From: Actinomadura terrae
GTDB taxonomy: Bacteria; Actinomycetota; Actinomycetes; Streptosporangiales; Streptosporangiaceae
DNA: 64,000 nt
Assembly: GCF_022751215.1 (NCBI RefSeq)
Contig: NZ_JAICDG010000003.1
Location: 124,001-188,000, forward strand
Reading direction: 5' to 3'
Part shown: positions 24,942 to 33,443 of the stretch, in pieces
How positions within the stretch are numbered: the stretch's first letter is position 1
How the letters are laid out: each line of letters begins with the position of its first letter
Notes under the pieces: model-generated
Seen by the model: the letters and a program-made list of their open reading frames with translations, nothing else
Told to the model about the DNA's origin: nothing
Database searches by the model: none
Made by a program: the position numbers and the translations under genes

Positions 24942-26528
24942 TCAGGCCGGCTGGACGCCCGGCCTGCCGTCCTCCACCACGAAGGACGCGCGCGTCGACA
25001 CGGGCGCGCCGGGCTCCTGCACATACGGCAGGACGCGGAAGTCGCTCCGCCAGCGCTCACGGTCGATGTCGACCCGCACATAGCCGCGCTGCCCGTTGAA
25101 GAACTTCATGTGCGGGTTGCCCGCCAGGAACCTGCGTCCCTCCTCGGTCATGTCAGCGCCGTTGCCGCCCCTGGTCAGCGACGTCCCGACGAACTCGCTG
25201 CCGACCGTCGCCGAGTCGTCCTCGTTGAAGTCCCGCTTGAGGTCGCAGGCGTAGTTCTGGTGCCGGTCGCCGGTGATCGCGACCAGGTTCCGCACCCCGC
25301 GGTCGCGCGCCTCGCCGAGCACCTTGGCCCGGTCGGCGGCGTAGCCGTCCCACGGGTCCATCGCCAACTTCTCGGCGGGCCCCGGGTCCCAGTCGGTCTC
25401 GGCCATCGGGACCTGGTTGCCGAGGACATGCCAACGAGCCCCGGACGTCCGGAACCCCTCGACCAGCCATTCGCGCTGGGGGGCGCCGAGCAGCGTCCGA
25501 GCGGGGTCAAGGCGCTCATCGCAGTCCGCGATCGGGCCGCCCGCACCACACGCCTGGGTGTCCCGGTACGACCTCGTGTCGATCATGGTGAAGGTCGCCA
25601 GCCTGCCGTACGGCAGGCGCCGGTGCAGCATCATGCGCGGCCCGTCCGGCATCTGGGCGCGCCGGAGCGGCAGGTTCTCGTAGAACGCCTGGAACGCGGC
25701 GGCCTTGCGCGCGGCGAACACCTCCGGCGGCGGGTTGGGGTCGCGTCCCAGGATGACGGTGTCGCCCGCCCAGTCGTTGACGACCTCGTGGTCGTCCAGC
25801 GTCACGATCCACGGAAAACGGGCGTGCGCCTTCTGCAACGGCGCCTCGGCCTTGTAGAGCGAGTACTGGATCCGGTACCGCGCCAGGTCCTTGGCCTCGG
25901 TACCGAACTGCGACGGCACCTTGACCCCGCGCAGGTTCGAGTCGGTGATCTCGGTCTCGTAGATGTAGTCGCCGAGGTGGACGACCAGCTCGACATCCTC
26001 TTCGGCGAGGTGGTCGTAGGCGGTGTAGTAGCCGTCCCCCCAAGCCTGGCAGGACGCGAAGACGAACCCGAGCCTGGCGGGATCCGCCGTCACCGGCGGC
26101 ATCGTCCTCGTCCGGCCGACCGGAGAGATCTGCCCGCACGCCCGGAACCGGTAGAAGTACTCCCGTCCGGGCAACAGCCCCTGGATCTCCGGATGCACCG
26201 AATGGTTGAACTCCGGCGTCGCCACCGCGGCCCCCCGCCGGACGACCCGCCGGAACCCCTCGTCCAGCGCGACCTCGTACTCCACCTTGACCGGCCGCTC
26301 CGGCATCCCCGCCTTCCCGTCAGGCGCGAACGGATCGGGGGCGAGCCGCGTCCACAGGACGAACCCGTCAGGCGCCGGATCCCCGGAAGCGATCCCGAGC
26401 GTGAACAGACTCCTCCCCTCAGCGAACGCCTGAGCCCCCGCCGCCCCCCACACCCCGGTCCCGACCACCAGCGCGGCCGCCGCCGCCCCGCCGACCCCAA
26501 GAAACCCCCGCCGCGAAACAGCTCCCAC
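24942..26528 (-). CDS. phoD: PhoD-family alkaline phosphatase/phosphodiesterase, Tat-exported
   Basis: 528-aa protein with a twin-arginine signal (SRRGFLGVGG), a PhoD N-terminal beta domain (about 38-145) and a metallophosphatase domain with FASCQAW, HLGDYIYE, LDDHEVVNDW and ITGDRHQN metal motifs (Ca/Fe site in PhoD). It hydrolyses phosphomono- and diesters outside the cell. GTG 26528 has GGAGG 5 nt upstream. No clear PHO box is visible in the 150-bp upstream region. Convergent to the secreted-protein gene. Confidence 0.93.
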   Translation of the reverse strand: MGAVSRRGFLGVGGAAAAALVVGTGVWGAAGAQAFAEGRSLFTLGIASGDPAPDGFVLWTRLAPDPFAPDGKAGMPERPVKVEYEVALDEGFRRVVRRGAAVATPEFNHSVHPEIQGLLPGREYFYRFRACGQISPVGRTRTMPPVTADPARLGFVFASCQAWGDGYYTAYDHLAEEDVELVVHLGDYIYETEITDSNLRGVKVPSQFGTEAKDLARYRIQYSLYKAEAPLQKAHARFPWIVTLDDHEVVNDWAGDTVILGRDPNPPPEVFAARKAAAFQAFYENLPLRRAQMPDGPRMMLHRRLPYGRLATFTMIDTRSYRDTQACGAGGPIADCDERLDPARTLLGAPQREWLVEGFRTSGARWHVLGNQVPMAETDWDPGPAEKLAMDPWDGYAADRAKVLGEARDRGVRNLVAITGDRHQNYACDLKRDFNEDDSATVGSEFVGTSLTRGGNGADMTEEGRRFLAGNPHMKFFNGQRGYVRVDIDRERWRSDFRVLPYVQEPGAPVSTRASFVVEDGRPGVQPA

Positions 26529-26678
26529 AGGCCCCTCCGATCCAAGATCGTTTAGTCACCACCAAACCACCTGAACGAGGTGCCGTCGATGGTCAGCCTG
26601 TGATCATCGCAATTCGTAGAGGTATCTGTGGTCGGACGAATTGTGCGTTCGCTACTGGGGTCTGCCCGGGGATGACGG

Positions 26679-27914
26679 TTAAGGCACGAACTGGATTTCG
26701 GGATATCGCGGGGACGGGCCGGACAACAGGTGATCGTCGCGGTGGCGTAGATGAAGGTCGAAGAACGCGCCGATGTAGGCACGTTGTGCGGCGACGGCCC
26801 GTCCGGCGTCGATCGTGCCGATCGACTCGGTCAGGCGCGCGGCGACCGGGGGCGGGATCGGGAGCGCCCGCATCAGCTGCTGCCCCATCGGGGACAGGTC
26901 GGTGAAGGTCTGGTGCCCGGAGTCGCGCAGGCGCAGTTCACGGCGCCAGCCGCGCAGGTGCGACCAGAACTTCTCCCAGTCCGGATCGTTGTCACGGCCA
27001 TGAGTGGCGTTGCCCATCAGCAGGAAGGGACGGTCGAGGCCGGTGTCGGCGACGGTCCCCGGAATGGTGCCGTCCAGGTCGGCTCCCGCCAGGACCCGCG
27101 AATCCTCCGCCATGATGTCCGCGGCCGCCGCGCCGCCGAGCGAGTGACCGAACATGCCGATCCTTGAGAGATCGAAGGAGCCCTTGAGCCCGCGTGGCAG
27201 CCCGCGCTGTTCGGCGTCGGGGTTCCGTCCGGCGTTGAGGGCCGCGAGTTGGTCCAGGACGAACCTCGTGTCGTCCAGGCGGGCCTTCGACGCCTTGGCG
27301 ACGGCCTCTTCGGACTGCTCGGCCGGTTTCCGGGTCAGTTCCAGCCTGCCGCCGGGGAACTCCACGAACTGTGAGTCGTAAGTGTGGTCGATGGTGACGA
27401 CCACATATCCGCGGCTGGCGAGATCCTCGACCAGGGCGGTGCCCATCGCACGCATCGAACCATAACCGGGGGAGAAGAGCACCACCGGATTCCCGCGCGC
27501 GTGCGCCCTGACGGGAGCGCCTTGCCCCGCATGCGTCATCGGCAGGACGACGTCGTCCAACGGCGTCCGGAGGTCCTTACCGGCCTTCTTCAGATACTGC
27601 GACGCCGCCGCCCGAGTGAGCCACGGGGCACGCCTGTGCGCATCGGCATTCAGCGTCGGGTACCACAGACTGATCATCAGCTCGCGCGGCGCGGGCGCGG
27701 TCCACGGGTCCCGACGAGAATGGTCGACCAGATGCAGGGCTGTCGTTCCAATTCGTTGCGGACCACTCGGCGCGGGCAGCGACAACCGCACACGCTTCCC
27801 GCGAATGGTCGCCCCGGCTGGTTCCCCGATGGCGAGGAGCAATCCCGCCGCGCCCACCGCGACCAGAACGGATCGGCGCCTCGGGCCGGACGGCTCCGGA
27901 AATTGAGAGATCAT
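26679..27914 (-). CDS. Exported alpha/beta hydrolase, PAF-acetylhydrolase-like
   Basis: 411-aa protein with a Tat-like signal (GPRRRSVLVAVGAAGLLLA) and a PAF-acetylhydrolase isoform II-type fold: nucleophile GHSLGG, acid in AGADLDG and His in DSGHQTF. Such enzymes cleave short acyl chains from phospholipids or plastic-like esters. ATG 27914 is chosen for the signal layout although its SD is weak; the frame extends upstream. It follows the NDH-2-like gene on the same strand after a terminator hairpin. The substrate is not predictable. Confidence 0.82.
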   Translation of the reverse strand: MISQFPEPSGPRRRSVLVAVGAAGLLLAIGEPAGATIRGKRVRLSLPAPSGPQRIGTTALHLVDHSRRDPWTAPAPRELMISLWYPTLNADAHRRAPWLTRAAASQYLKKAGKDLRTPLDDVVLPMTHAGQGAPVRAHARGNPVVLFSPGYGSMRAMGTALVEDLASRGYVVVTIDHTYDSQFVEFPGGRLELTRKPAEQSEEAVAKASKARLDDTRFVLDQLAALNAGRNPDAEQRGLPRGLKGSFDLSRIGMFGHSLGGAAAADIMAEDSRVLAGADLDGTIPGTVADTGLDRPFLLMGNATHGRDNDPDWEKFWSHLRGWRRELRLRDSGHQTFTDLSPMGQQLMRALPIPPPVAARLTESIGTIDAGRAVAAQRAYIGAFFDLHLRHRDDHLLSGPSPRYPEIQFVP

Positions 27915-28117
27915 TTCTCGACGGTCGCAGCACGCCGATGGCGAGAACAGCCGTTGTCGACGATCTCGGGGTAGAGCCCGGGACATCCCTGAGCCACCCC
28001 CCAGGGGCAGCCTGCCCGGCGTCTGCGCCACATCCTCGACCGCGTGCTCGGCCGCCTGTTCCACTGCCTCCGGCCCGGTCGGCTCCAGGACATGAGCACA
28101 GCCTTGGGAGCACGCCA

Positions 28118-28148
28118 GCCGGGCGAGCCGCAAACATGCTCGCCCGGC
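28118..28148 (-). terminator. Terminator after the flavoprotein gene
   Basis: An 11-bp perfect stem GCCGGGCGAGC with a 9-nt loop begins 10 bp past the stop codon of the NDH-2-like gene. Confidence 0.8.
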
Positions 28149-28157
28149 GAATCTTCG

Positions 28158-29339
28158 TCATGACCGGACGAGGAGCCCGGTCTCCGCCGCGCCGGTGACC
28201 GCGAGGTGGCGGCGGCGGCTCGGCATCATCATGGTCGGGTGGGAGATGGTCCAGGCCGCGCCGGCGCAGATCATCTCCTTGATCCGTGCGGCGGTTCGGC
28301 CGGTGATGACGGTCGACGTGACCTGATCGTCGGCGGTCACGCGCTGGATGATTCCATCGCGGCGACCGAGGCTGATGCACTGCACGGAGTAGCCGATCGT
28401 GGTCTGAGGAACCTCGCGGCCGGTCAGGCGGGCGGCGATGACGTCGGCTGCCAGCCACGCCATCGGGGTCGCCGCGGCGCAGGACATCCGCAGCGGCTTA
28501 CCGCCCGCTCCTTCGGCGAGCGCGGCGTCGCCGACGGCGTACACGTCGGGATGCGAGACCGATCGCATGCCGGCGTCCACGACGATCCGGCCCTCGCCGG
28601 ACACCTCAAGGGCGGTGGCGGCCGCGATGGGGTGGACGGTGAAACCCGCGGTCCACACGGTCACCCGGGCCCGGATCCGCCCGCCTGCGCCGGTGACCAC
28701 GCCCTCGGGTTCGACGCGCGTGATGTCGGTGTGGTCGTGAACCGTGATGCCGAGCCGGTCCAGGACGCGGCGCAGGTGGCGCTGGGCCTTGTCGCTGAGC
28801 CAGCCCCCGACGCGGCCCCGGGCGGCGATCGCGACCTCGAGATCCGGGTGGGCTTCGGCGATCTCGGCGGCCGCCTCGATGCCGGTCAGGCCGCCGCCCA
28901 CGATGAGCACCGTCCCGCCGGGCTCGACCTCGCTCAGGCGCGCCCGCAACCGGAGAGCGGCCTGCTTGCCGGCGACGTTGTGGGCGTGCTCGGCGACACC
29001 GGGGACGCCGTGATCGGCGATGGTGCTGCCCAGGGCGTACACGAGGGTGTCATAGGCGAGGGTGCCACCGTCGATATCGACGGTCCTGCCCTCCACATCG
29101 ACGGCGGTGACCCGCGCCGTCCGGACCTGTACGCCGGTGTCCGCATAGAGGTCGCGCAGGGGGCGCGGACGCAAGTGCTGCCCGCTCGCGAGCTGGTGCA
29201 TGCGCACCCGCTCGACGAACTCCGGATCGCCGTTGACCAAGGTGATCTCGACGTCCTCGCGGCGCAGCCGCCTGGCGAGGCGGCCGGCGGCGTTGGCTCC
29301 GGCGTACCCGGCCCCCAGGACGACGATGCGGTGCTTCAT
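28158..29339 (-). CDS. NDH-2-like NAD(P)/FAD oxidoreductase
   Basis: 393-aa pyridine-nucleotide disulfide-oxidoreductase fold: FAD motif VVLGAGYAG (7-15), NAD motif VLIVGGGLTGIE and the second FAD motif DVYAVGDAA. There is no redox-active Cys pair, so it is closer to type II NADH dehydrogenases. AGGAG precedes the ATG. It lies directly downstream of an ECF41 sigma factor; ECF41 loci typically encode such an oxidoreductase as the main target. Likely membrane-associated electron transfer under stress control (inference). Confidence 0.9.
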   Translation of the reverse strand: MKHRIVVLGAGYAGANAAGRLARRLRREDVEITLVNGDPEFVERVRMHQLASGQHLRPRPLRDLYADTGVQVRTARVTAVDVEGRTVDIDGGTLAYDTLVYALGSTIADHGVPGVAEHAHNVAGKQAALRLRARLSEVEPGGTVLIVGGGLTGIEAAAEIAEAHPDLEVAIAARGRVGGWLSDKAQRHLRRVLDRLGITVHDHTDITRVEPEGVVTGAGGRIRARVTVWTAGFTVHPIAAATALEVSGEGRIVVDAGMRSVSHPDVYAVGDAALAEGAGGKPLRMSCAAATPMAWLAADVIAARLTGREVPQTTIGYSVQCISLGRRDGIIQRVTADDQVTSTVITGRTAARIKEMICAGAAWTISHPTMMMPSRRRHLAVTGAAETGLLVRS

Positions 29340-29372
29340 GGCTCGCTCCTATCTGGTCGCTGTCACCTCCTA

Positions 29373-29399
29373 GACCGGACAGCCGAGCGATCCCTGACA
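29373..29399 (-). promoter_or_regulatory. Candidate ECF41-type promoter of the flavoprotein gene
   Basis: Minus-strand TGTCAGG and CGGTC separated by 15 bp resemble the ECF41 consensus (TGTCACA, 16-17 bp, CGTC), 34 bp before the start codon. The match is imperfect. Confidence 0.35.
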
Positions 29400-29419
29400 A
29401 CGAGCGAATATGATCCAGG

Positions 29420-30382
29420 TCACCAATTCTCAGCCAGCGGACGGTGCGGGCCGGCGGCCGCCCACTGGCGCGCGATGCGCTGGAGTTTGTCCGGGTTGAC
29501 CTGGATGTGGACCGCCGCGATCCCGCCGGGAGTCGCATCGAGGCACACCACCCCGATGACCTGCTCGCCGACCTCGACCAGCACGGCGGGACCGCCGTTG
29601 ACGACCGCGGCGTAGAAGGCGGGGCTGCCGCCGACCAGGGCTCGTTTGGAGTCGCTCGGCCGGAACATCCCGCGCAGGTACTGGGCGATGCCCACCGCCC
29701 CGAGGACCGGGGTCCTGCGGGCGGCGATCTTGCCACCGCCGTCCACCACGCTGACCGCGTCGTCGGCGAGCAGCCGGATCAGCGGCTCGGTATCGCCGCT
29801 GAGGGCCGCGGCGAGAAACTCCTCCACGATCTTCCGCGCGGCGGCCGCATCGACCACCGTGCGGGACCGTTCGACGGCGACATGCTTCCTGGCACGCCGG
29901 TAGATCTGCTGGCAGTTCGACTCCGTGATGTCCAGGATCTTCGCGATCTCGCGGTGCGCGTACCCGAACGCCTCGCGCAGCACGTACACCACCCGCTCAT
30001 TCGGGGACAGCCGCTCGATGAGCGTGAGCATCGCCATGGAGACCGACTCGCGCTGCTCGAACGTGTCGGCGGGACCGAGCATCCGGTCCCCGTCCAGCAC
30101 CGGTTCGGGCAGCCACTGCCCTACATAGGTCTCCCGCCTGGCCCGTGCCGAAGTAAGCCGGTTGAGGCAGAGATTGGTGAGTACCTTGGTCAGCCACGCT
30201 TCAGGCGTCTCGATCCGTTCCCGGTCCGCCGCATGCCAGCGCAGGTACGTGTCCTGCACCGCGTCCTCCGCGTCACTGGCCGATCCCAGCAGCCGGTAGG
30301 CGATGGCCTCCAGGCGACCCCTGGAACTCTCGAACGGATCGGCCTCGTGCGTATGGAGCGACATTGCCTCATGATCGGCCAT
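29420..30382 (-). CDS. ECF41-family sigma factor with SnoaL-like C-terminal domain
   Basis: 320-aa sigma factor: region 2 about 20-90 (RLLGSASDAEDAVQDTYLRW), region 4 about 115-170, then a SnoaL-like fold about 185-310. Three ECF41 signatures are present: WLPEP in the linker, DGGGK in the extension and NPDKL near the end. The fused C-terminal domain both stimulates and restrains these sigma factors, replacing a separate anti-sigma. Two ATGs (30382, 30364) are possible. It is followed by the flavoprotein gene with an ECF41-like promoter. Confidence 0.93.
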   Translation of the reverse strand: MADHEAMSLHTHEADPFESSRGRLEAIAYRLLGSASDAEDAVQDTYLRWHAADRERIETPEAWLTKVLTNLCLNRLTSARARRETYVGQWLPEPVLDGDRMLGPADTFEQRESVSMAMLTLIERLSPNERVVYVLREAFGYAHREIAKILDITESNCQQIYRRARKHVAVERSRTVVDAAAARKIVEEFLAAALSGDTEPLIRLLADDAVSVVDGGGKIAARRTPVLGAVGIAQYLRGMFRPSDSKRALVGGSPAFYAAVVNGGPAVLVEVGEQVIGVVCLDATPGGIAAVHIQVNPDKLQRIARQWAAAGPHRPLAENW

Positions 30383-30428
30383 AACCGCAGGCCACGTCCA
30401 CGCTGACCAACCTCCCTGGGCAGTACCC

Positions 30429-30617
30429 CTAGCGGAGGTGGGTGAGGAGGACGGCGAAGGCTTGGCGGGTGAGGATGAGGTGGCCCGTAGCCGGGGCCTT
30501 GCTGTCGCGGATGGCGATCTGGTCGTTCAGGGCGGCTACCTCGACACATTCGCCCTCGTTGCCGCCGCTGTGGGTGCTCTTGCGCCAGCGGGGCCGGGAC
30601 GGGCCGGGGGAGTTCAT
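30429..30617 (-). CDS. DUF397 protein (copy a)
   Basis: 62-aa DUF397 protein (WRKSTHSGGNEGECVEVA, RDSKAP, LTRQAFAVLL). DUF397 proteins pair with WhiJ-like XRE regulators and modulate them. This copy has no directly adjacent regulator; a second copy at 31268-31456 is about 80% identical, and even the 15 bp before the ATG are alike. ATG 30617 is chosen by alignment with copy b. Confidence 0.88.
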   Translation of the reverse strand: MNSPGPSRPRWRKSTHSGGNEGECVEVAALNDQIAIRDSKAPATGHLILTRQAFAVLLTHLR

Positions 30618-30666
30618 GACTGCGACGCTATCGCGCCAGGTCAGCGGATCATTCACCAGACACTGC

Positions 30667-31050
30667 CTAGGCCGGGATCTGCGGGGTGCAGGCGCGCTGA
30701 TGGCTGCCGAAGTAGATCGCGTTGGCGCAGGCGATGTAACTCCTGCCGGGCTGGGCCGGGATGGTGTAGCCGCTCGGCAGCGAGACTTCCGTGCAGACCT
30801 GGTTCGCGCACTCGAACATGGAGAGCCATATCCTGGTCAGGCTCGCGGCGTCGACAATGTACATAAATCCCTGCGCCTGCCCATTCGCAACAGTTAGGCA
30901 GGCCAGCACACGGGAGGAGTTGCCTGGGCTTAACACCGCGCACTGCTGACCCGTCGCGCCGGCGTGCGCCGGAGCGGCGCCGAGGGCGATGACCAGCGGA
31001 ATAACCGACAGGACGGCATAGAAGAATCGTAAAACAGAGCGGCGCATCAT
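30667..31050 (-). CDS. Small secreted cysteine-containing protein
   Basis: 127-aa exported protein: signal peptide MMRRSVLRFFYAVLSVIPLV ending APAHAG (cleavage about residue 30), and a mature part with six Cys (QQCAV, LACLT, FECAN, QVCTE, IACAN, RACTP), likely disulfides. AGGAG lies 3 or 6 nt before two consecutive ATGs. Its codon use is less GC-extreme than the neighbours, and it sits between two near-identical DUF397 copies, so it may be acquired. No family is recognised. Confidence 0.75.
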   Translation of the reverse strand: MMRRSVLRFFYAVLSVIPLVIALGAAPAHAGATGQQCAVLSPGNSSRVLACLTVANGQAQGFMYIVDAASLTRIWLSMFECANQVCTEVSLPSGYTIPAQPGRSYIACANAIYFGSHQRACTPQIPA

Positions 31051-31267
31051 ATTCTCCTGCTACGGATCCGCGAACTGGGACCCAAATTCTGCGCCCGCCG
31101 GACACCCCTGTAAAGCCCGCTGACGCAACCTGGCCACCAAAGCCGACGTGATTGTTTGTAACGTTTCCGTTTTACAAAGACGACCACGTCCGCCGCACCG
31201 GACTTTCGAAAAGCGCGAGGAGAGGCACGCGGTCGTGGACGGGCGGGGTCTGCCCTTGGTCGTGCGC

Positions 31268-31456
31268 CTAGCGGAGGCGGGCGAGGAGGGTGGCGAAGGC
31301 TTGGCGGGTGAGGGTGAGGTGGGGGGTTTCGGGGGCCTTGCTGTCGCGGATGGCGATCTGGTCGTTCAGGTCGGCTACCTCGACGCAATTGCCCTCGTTG
31401 CCGCCGCTGTGGGTGCTCTTGCGCCATTGGGGCTGGGACGATCGGGGGTTGCTCAT
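31268..31456 (-). CDS. DUF397 protein (copy b), partner of the XRE regulator
   Basis: 62-aa DUF397 protein starting MSNPRSSQPQWRKSTHSGG. Its ATG overlaps the stop of the upstream XRE gene (ATGA), so it is co-translated. In Streptomyces such pairs (WhiJ-type; Scr1/Scr2) form regulator/antagonist units affecting development and antibiotic production; the same role here is inference. Confidence 0.92.
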   Translation of the reverse strand: MSNPRSSQPQWRKSTHSGGNEGNCVEVADLNDQIAIRDSKAPETPHLTLTRQAFATLLARLR

Positions 31457-32307
31457 GATTGTGACGCTATCCCGTCGATGAGTTCGAGTGAAGCCGTCCT
31501 GCTAAGAGCTGCTGAGCGCATCAGCTCGAAGATCTCCTGATGGGCCGCGACCTCGTCCTCGTCCTCTACGAAGACGATTCCGGAGCTCAGTTCTGCGATG
31601 GACACGGTGAGTCGCCCAGGTGGGCGCAGGGAGATGAGGTGGCACGGTGTGATGAGTTGCAGGTAGGCGCTGGCGGATCGAGGGAGAACGCGCAGGTCCA
31701 CGTGATTGAGTTGGCTGACTTGACTCAGTCGCCGGATCTGGGCGCGGAGGATCGCGGGGTCACCGCCGATCAGGTTGTAGAGGACCGCCTCTGCGATGAG
31801 CGGCTTGTAGCTAGGCGGATCAGGGCGGAAAAGCACCTGCTGACGCGACTTGCGGAAGTCGACCAGGCTCTTGATGTTGTGCGGGTGCTTGGCTGCGCCG
31901 ATGACGACGAGTTCCTGGGTGTAGGCCGGAGTCTGGAGGAGTCCGGGGACGAGGTTGCACTCGAAGTCGCAGATCTCGGCGGCGTCCTCTTCCAGGCTGG
32001 CCAGGTCGAGTGCTGCGGCGGAGATGCGGTGCTCGAAGACGCGGTTCCAGCGGCCGGGAGTGTGAGTGGCCAGGTGGAGGAGGGAGTCGCGGAGGGGGCC
32101 TGCGGGGACTTCGTAGTAGTCGAGCAGGTTGGCCAGTTCCTCCGGGGCTATGGGGTGCAGGCCGTTTTCGACCACGCTGAGCCAGCCCGCGGAGCGGCCG
32201 CAGTGTCCGGAGGCGGTGGCGAGGGTCAGGTTGCGGTGTAGGCGGGCTTTGCGCAGCGCTGAGCCGATCCGGCGTTGTCGGACTGTGGGGGCGTATGCGG
32301 TGGGCAT
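31453..32307 (-). CDS. WhiJ-like XRE regulator with DUF5753 domain
   Basis: 284-aa regulator: XRE helix-turn-helix about 10-70 (GSALRKARLHRNLTLATAS, then WLSVVENG) and a DUF5753 domain about 90-275 (EICDFECNLVPGLLQTPAYT, typical). It is coupled to DUF397 copy b and divergent from an anti-sigma-like ATPase gene, the standard WhiJ/AbaA-type locus. Three palindromes lie upstream, suggesting autoregulation. ATG 32307 has no good SD. Confidence 0.92.
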   Translation of the reverse strand: MPTAYAPTVRQRRIGSALRKARLHRNLTLATASGHCGRSAGWLSVVENGLHPIAPEELANLLDYYEVPAGPLRDSLLHLATHTPGRWNRVFEHRISAAALDLASLEEDAAEICDFECNLVPGLLQTPAYTQELVVIGAAKHPHNIKSLVDFRKSRQQVLFRPDPPSYKPLIAEAVLYNLIGGDPAILRAQIRRLSQVSQLNHVDLRVLPRSASAYLQLITPCHLISLRPPGRLTVSIAELSSGIVFVEDEDEVAAHQEIFELMRSAALSRTASLELIDGIASQS

Positions 32308-32330
32308 CTGCCCAGTGTCACTGAGTGTGG

Positions 32331-32360
32331 CCGTGCGTGCACGGGGCTGAATATTCAGCC
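32331..32360. promoter_or_regulatory. Two contiguous perfect palindromes (candidate XRE operator)
   Basis: CCGTGC-GT-GCACGG (32331-32344) is immediately followed by GGCTGAATATTCAGCC (32345-32360). They lie 24-53 bp upstream of the XRE start in the divergent promoter region. A smaller palindrome, CAGT-GTC-ACTG, lies at about 32314-32324. Confidence 0.65.
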
Positions 32361-32526
32361 GGAAAAAGTTCAGAGAGCCACGGACGGGCGCGGGGGGCGG
32401 GGAGTGTGGCGGCGTTCCCGAGGGAAAGGGGCGCACCATGCGTCTGTCCGAGATGAACATGGTTCTGCGGTTCAGGACGGTTTCCGGGGAGGAGGCCGCG
32501 GTCGTCCGGCGGGGGGTGTCGTGGGT

Positions 32527-33024
32527 GTGAGCGGCTGCGGGGGGCTGGTCGTGGTCGGGGCGATCACGTTGCCGGGGGTGGAGAAGTCCGTCCGGCATGC
32601 GCGGTTGTTTCTGCGCGACGTGATGCCGGACGGGCGGCCCGTGGACGACGTCGTGACCGTCGGCAGCGAGACCGTCTGCAACGCCATCGCGCACACGGCG
32701 TCCGGGGACGGCGGACGGGTGACCGTCAGCCTGCTCGCCGGGGACGACGTGTGCCGCGTCGAGGTCGCCGACGACGGGGCGGACGGCCGCCGTCCGCACG
32801 TCAGGCCCGAGGACGGGTCCGAGAGCGGGCGCGGGATGCGGGTGGTCGAGGCCCTGGCGGAGCGGTGGGGGTTCCGGGAGGACGGGGACCGTACCGTCGT
32901 GTGGGCGGAGTTCTCGTATTCGTCCGAAAACCCCGACAGGGGGTTGTCGCCCGACCCTCCGATGCTGGCTCCCACAGCGATCGAGGAGGACACGAGATGG
33001 CAGTTCCCGCGTTCAACACCGTGA
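32527..33024 (+). CDS. Anti-sigma-factor-like ATP-binding protein (HATPase_c)
   Basis: About 165-aa single-domain GHKL ATPase of the RsbW/SpoIIAB-like group: N-box ETVCNAIAH, G1-like VADDGAD and G2-like SGRGMRVVEAL. In WhiJ/AbaA-type loci such proteins are presumed anti-sigma kinases. The start is GTG 32527 (32521 possible). Its last 28 nt overlap the VOC gene start in another frame, so translation is likely coupled. Divergent from the XRE gene. Confidence 0.85.
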   Translation: MSGCGGLVVVGAITLPGVEKSVRHARLFLRDVMPDGRPVDDVVTVGSETVCNAIAHTASGDGGRVTVSLLAGDDVCRVEVADDGADGRRPHVRPEDGSESGRGMRVVEALAERWGFREDGDRTVVWAEFSYSSENPDRGLSPDPPMLAPTAIEEDTRWQFPRSTP

Positions 33025-33368
33025 CGTGGTTCCAGGTGGGGACGAACGCGCCGGAGGACGCTCGGCGTTTCTACGGCGACCTTTTCGGGTGGCAGTTCGC
33101 CATCGACCCCGACGAGGACGGTTACGACCTGATCAGCTACCCGGGAGAGGGCGCCCCCAAGGGCGGGCTCTTCCACCAGTCTGACGCGGCCGAGAACCAC
33201 GCCATGTTCCTGGTGCTCGTCGAGGACGTGGACGCGACGTGCGTCAGCACGGAGCTGGCGGGCGGCAAGGTCGCCCAGCCGCCGGTGACGACGGTGTCGG
33301 GGCTGCGGTTCGCCTACCTGGAGGACCCGTCCGGCAACCGGTTCGGGGTTTTCACACCCGCGCCCTGA
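32997..33368 (+). CDS. VOC-superfamily (glyoxalase-like) protein
   Basis: 123-aa protein with two beta-alpha-beta-beta-beta modules (NTVTWFQVGTNAPEDARRFY and FVEDVDATC-like halves, ending EDPSGNRFGVF). Metal ligands are not all obvious, so it may bind a ligand rather than catalyse. GGAGGA lies 6 nt before ATG 32997. It overlaps the end of the ATPase gene. Function unknown. Confidence 0.88.
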   Translation: MAVPAFNTVTWFQVGTNAPEDARRFYGDLFGWQFAIDPDEDGYDLISYPGEGAPKGGLFHQSDAAENHAMFLVLVEDVDATCVSTELAGGKVAQPPVTTVSGLRFAYLEDPSGNRFGVFTPAP

Positions 33369-33378
33369 CGAAAAGAGG

Positions 33379-33434
33379 GGGCGGGCGGTCCGGGGTCGCG
33401 GCCTACACCTCCGCGATCTCGTCACCGCCCGCCC
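33379..33434. terminator. Bidirectional hairpin between VOC gene and aceE
   Basis: Perfect 11-bp arms GGGCGGGCGGT and ACCGCCCGCCC with a 34-nt loop, between convergent genes. Confidence 0.55.
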
Positions 33435-33443
33435 TGTAGGGGG

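Noticed and set aside
26529..26678. PHO box upstream of the phoD-like gene
   Set aside because: Only an isolated GTTCA-like string was seen, not the two direct GTTCACC repeats with correct spacing.
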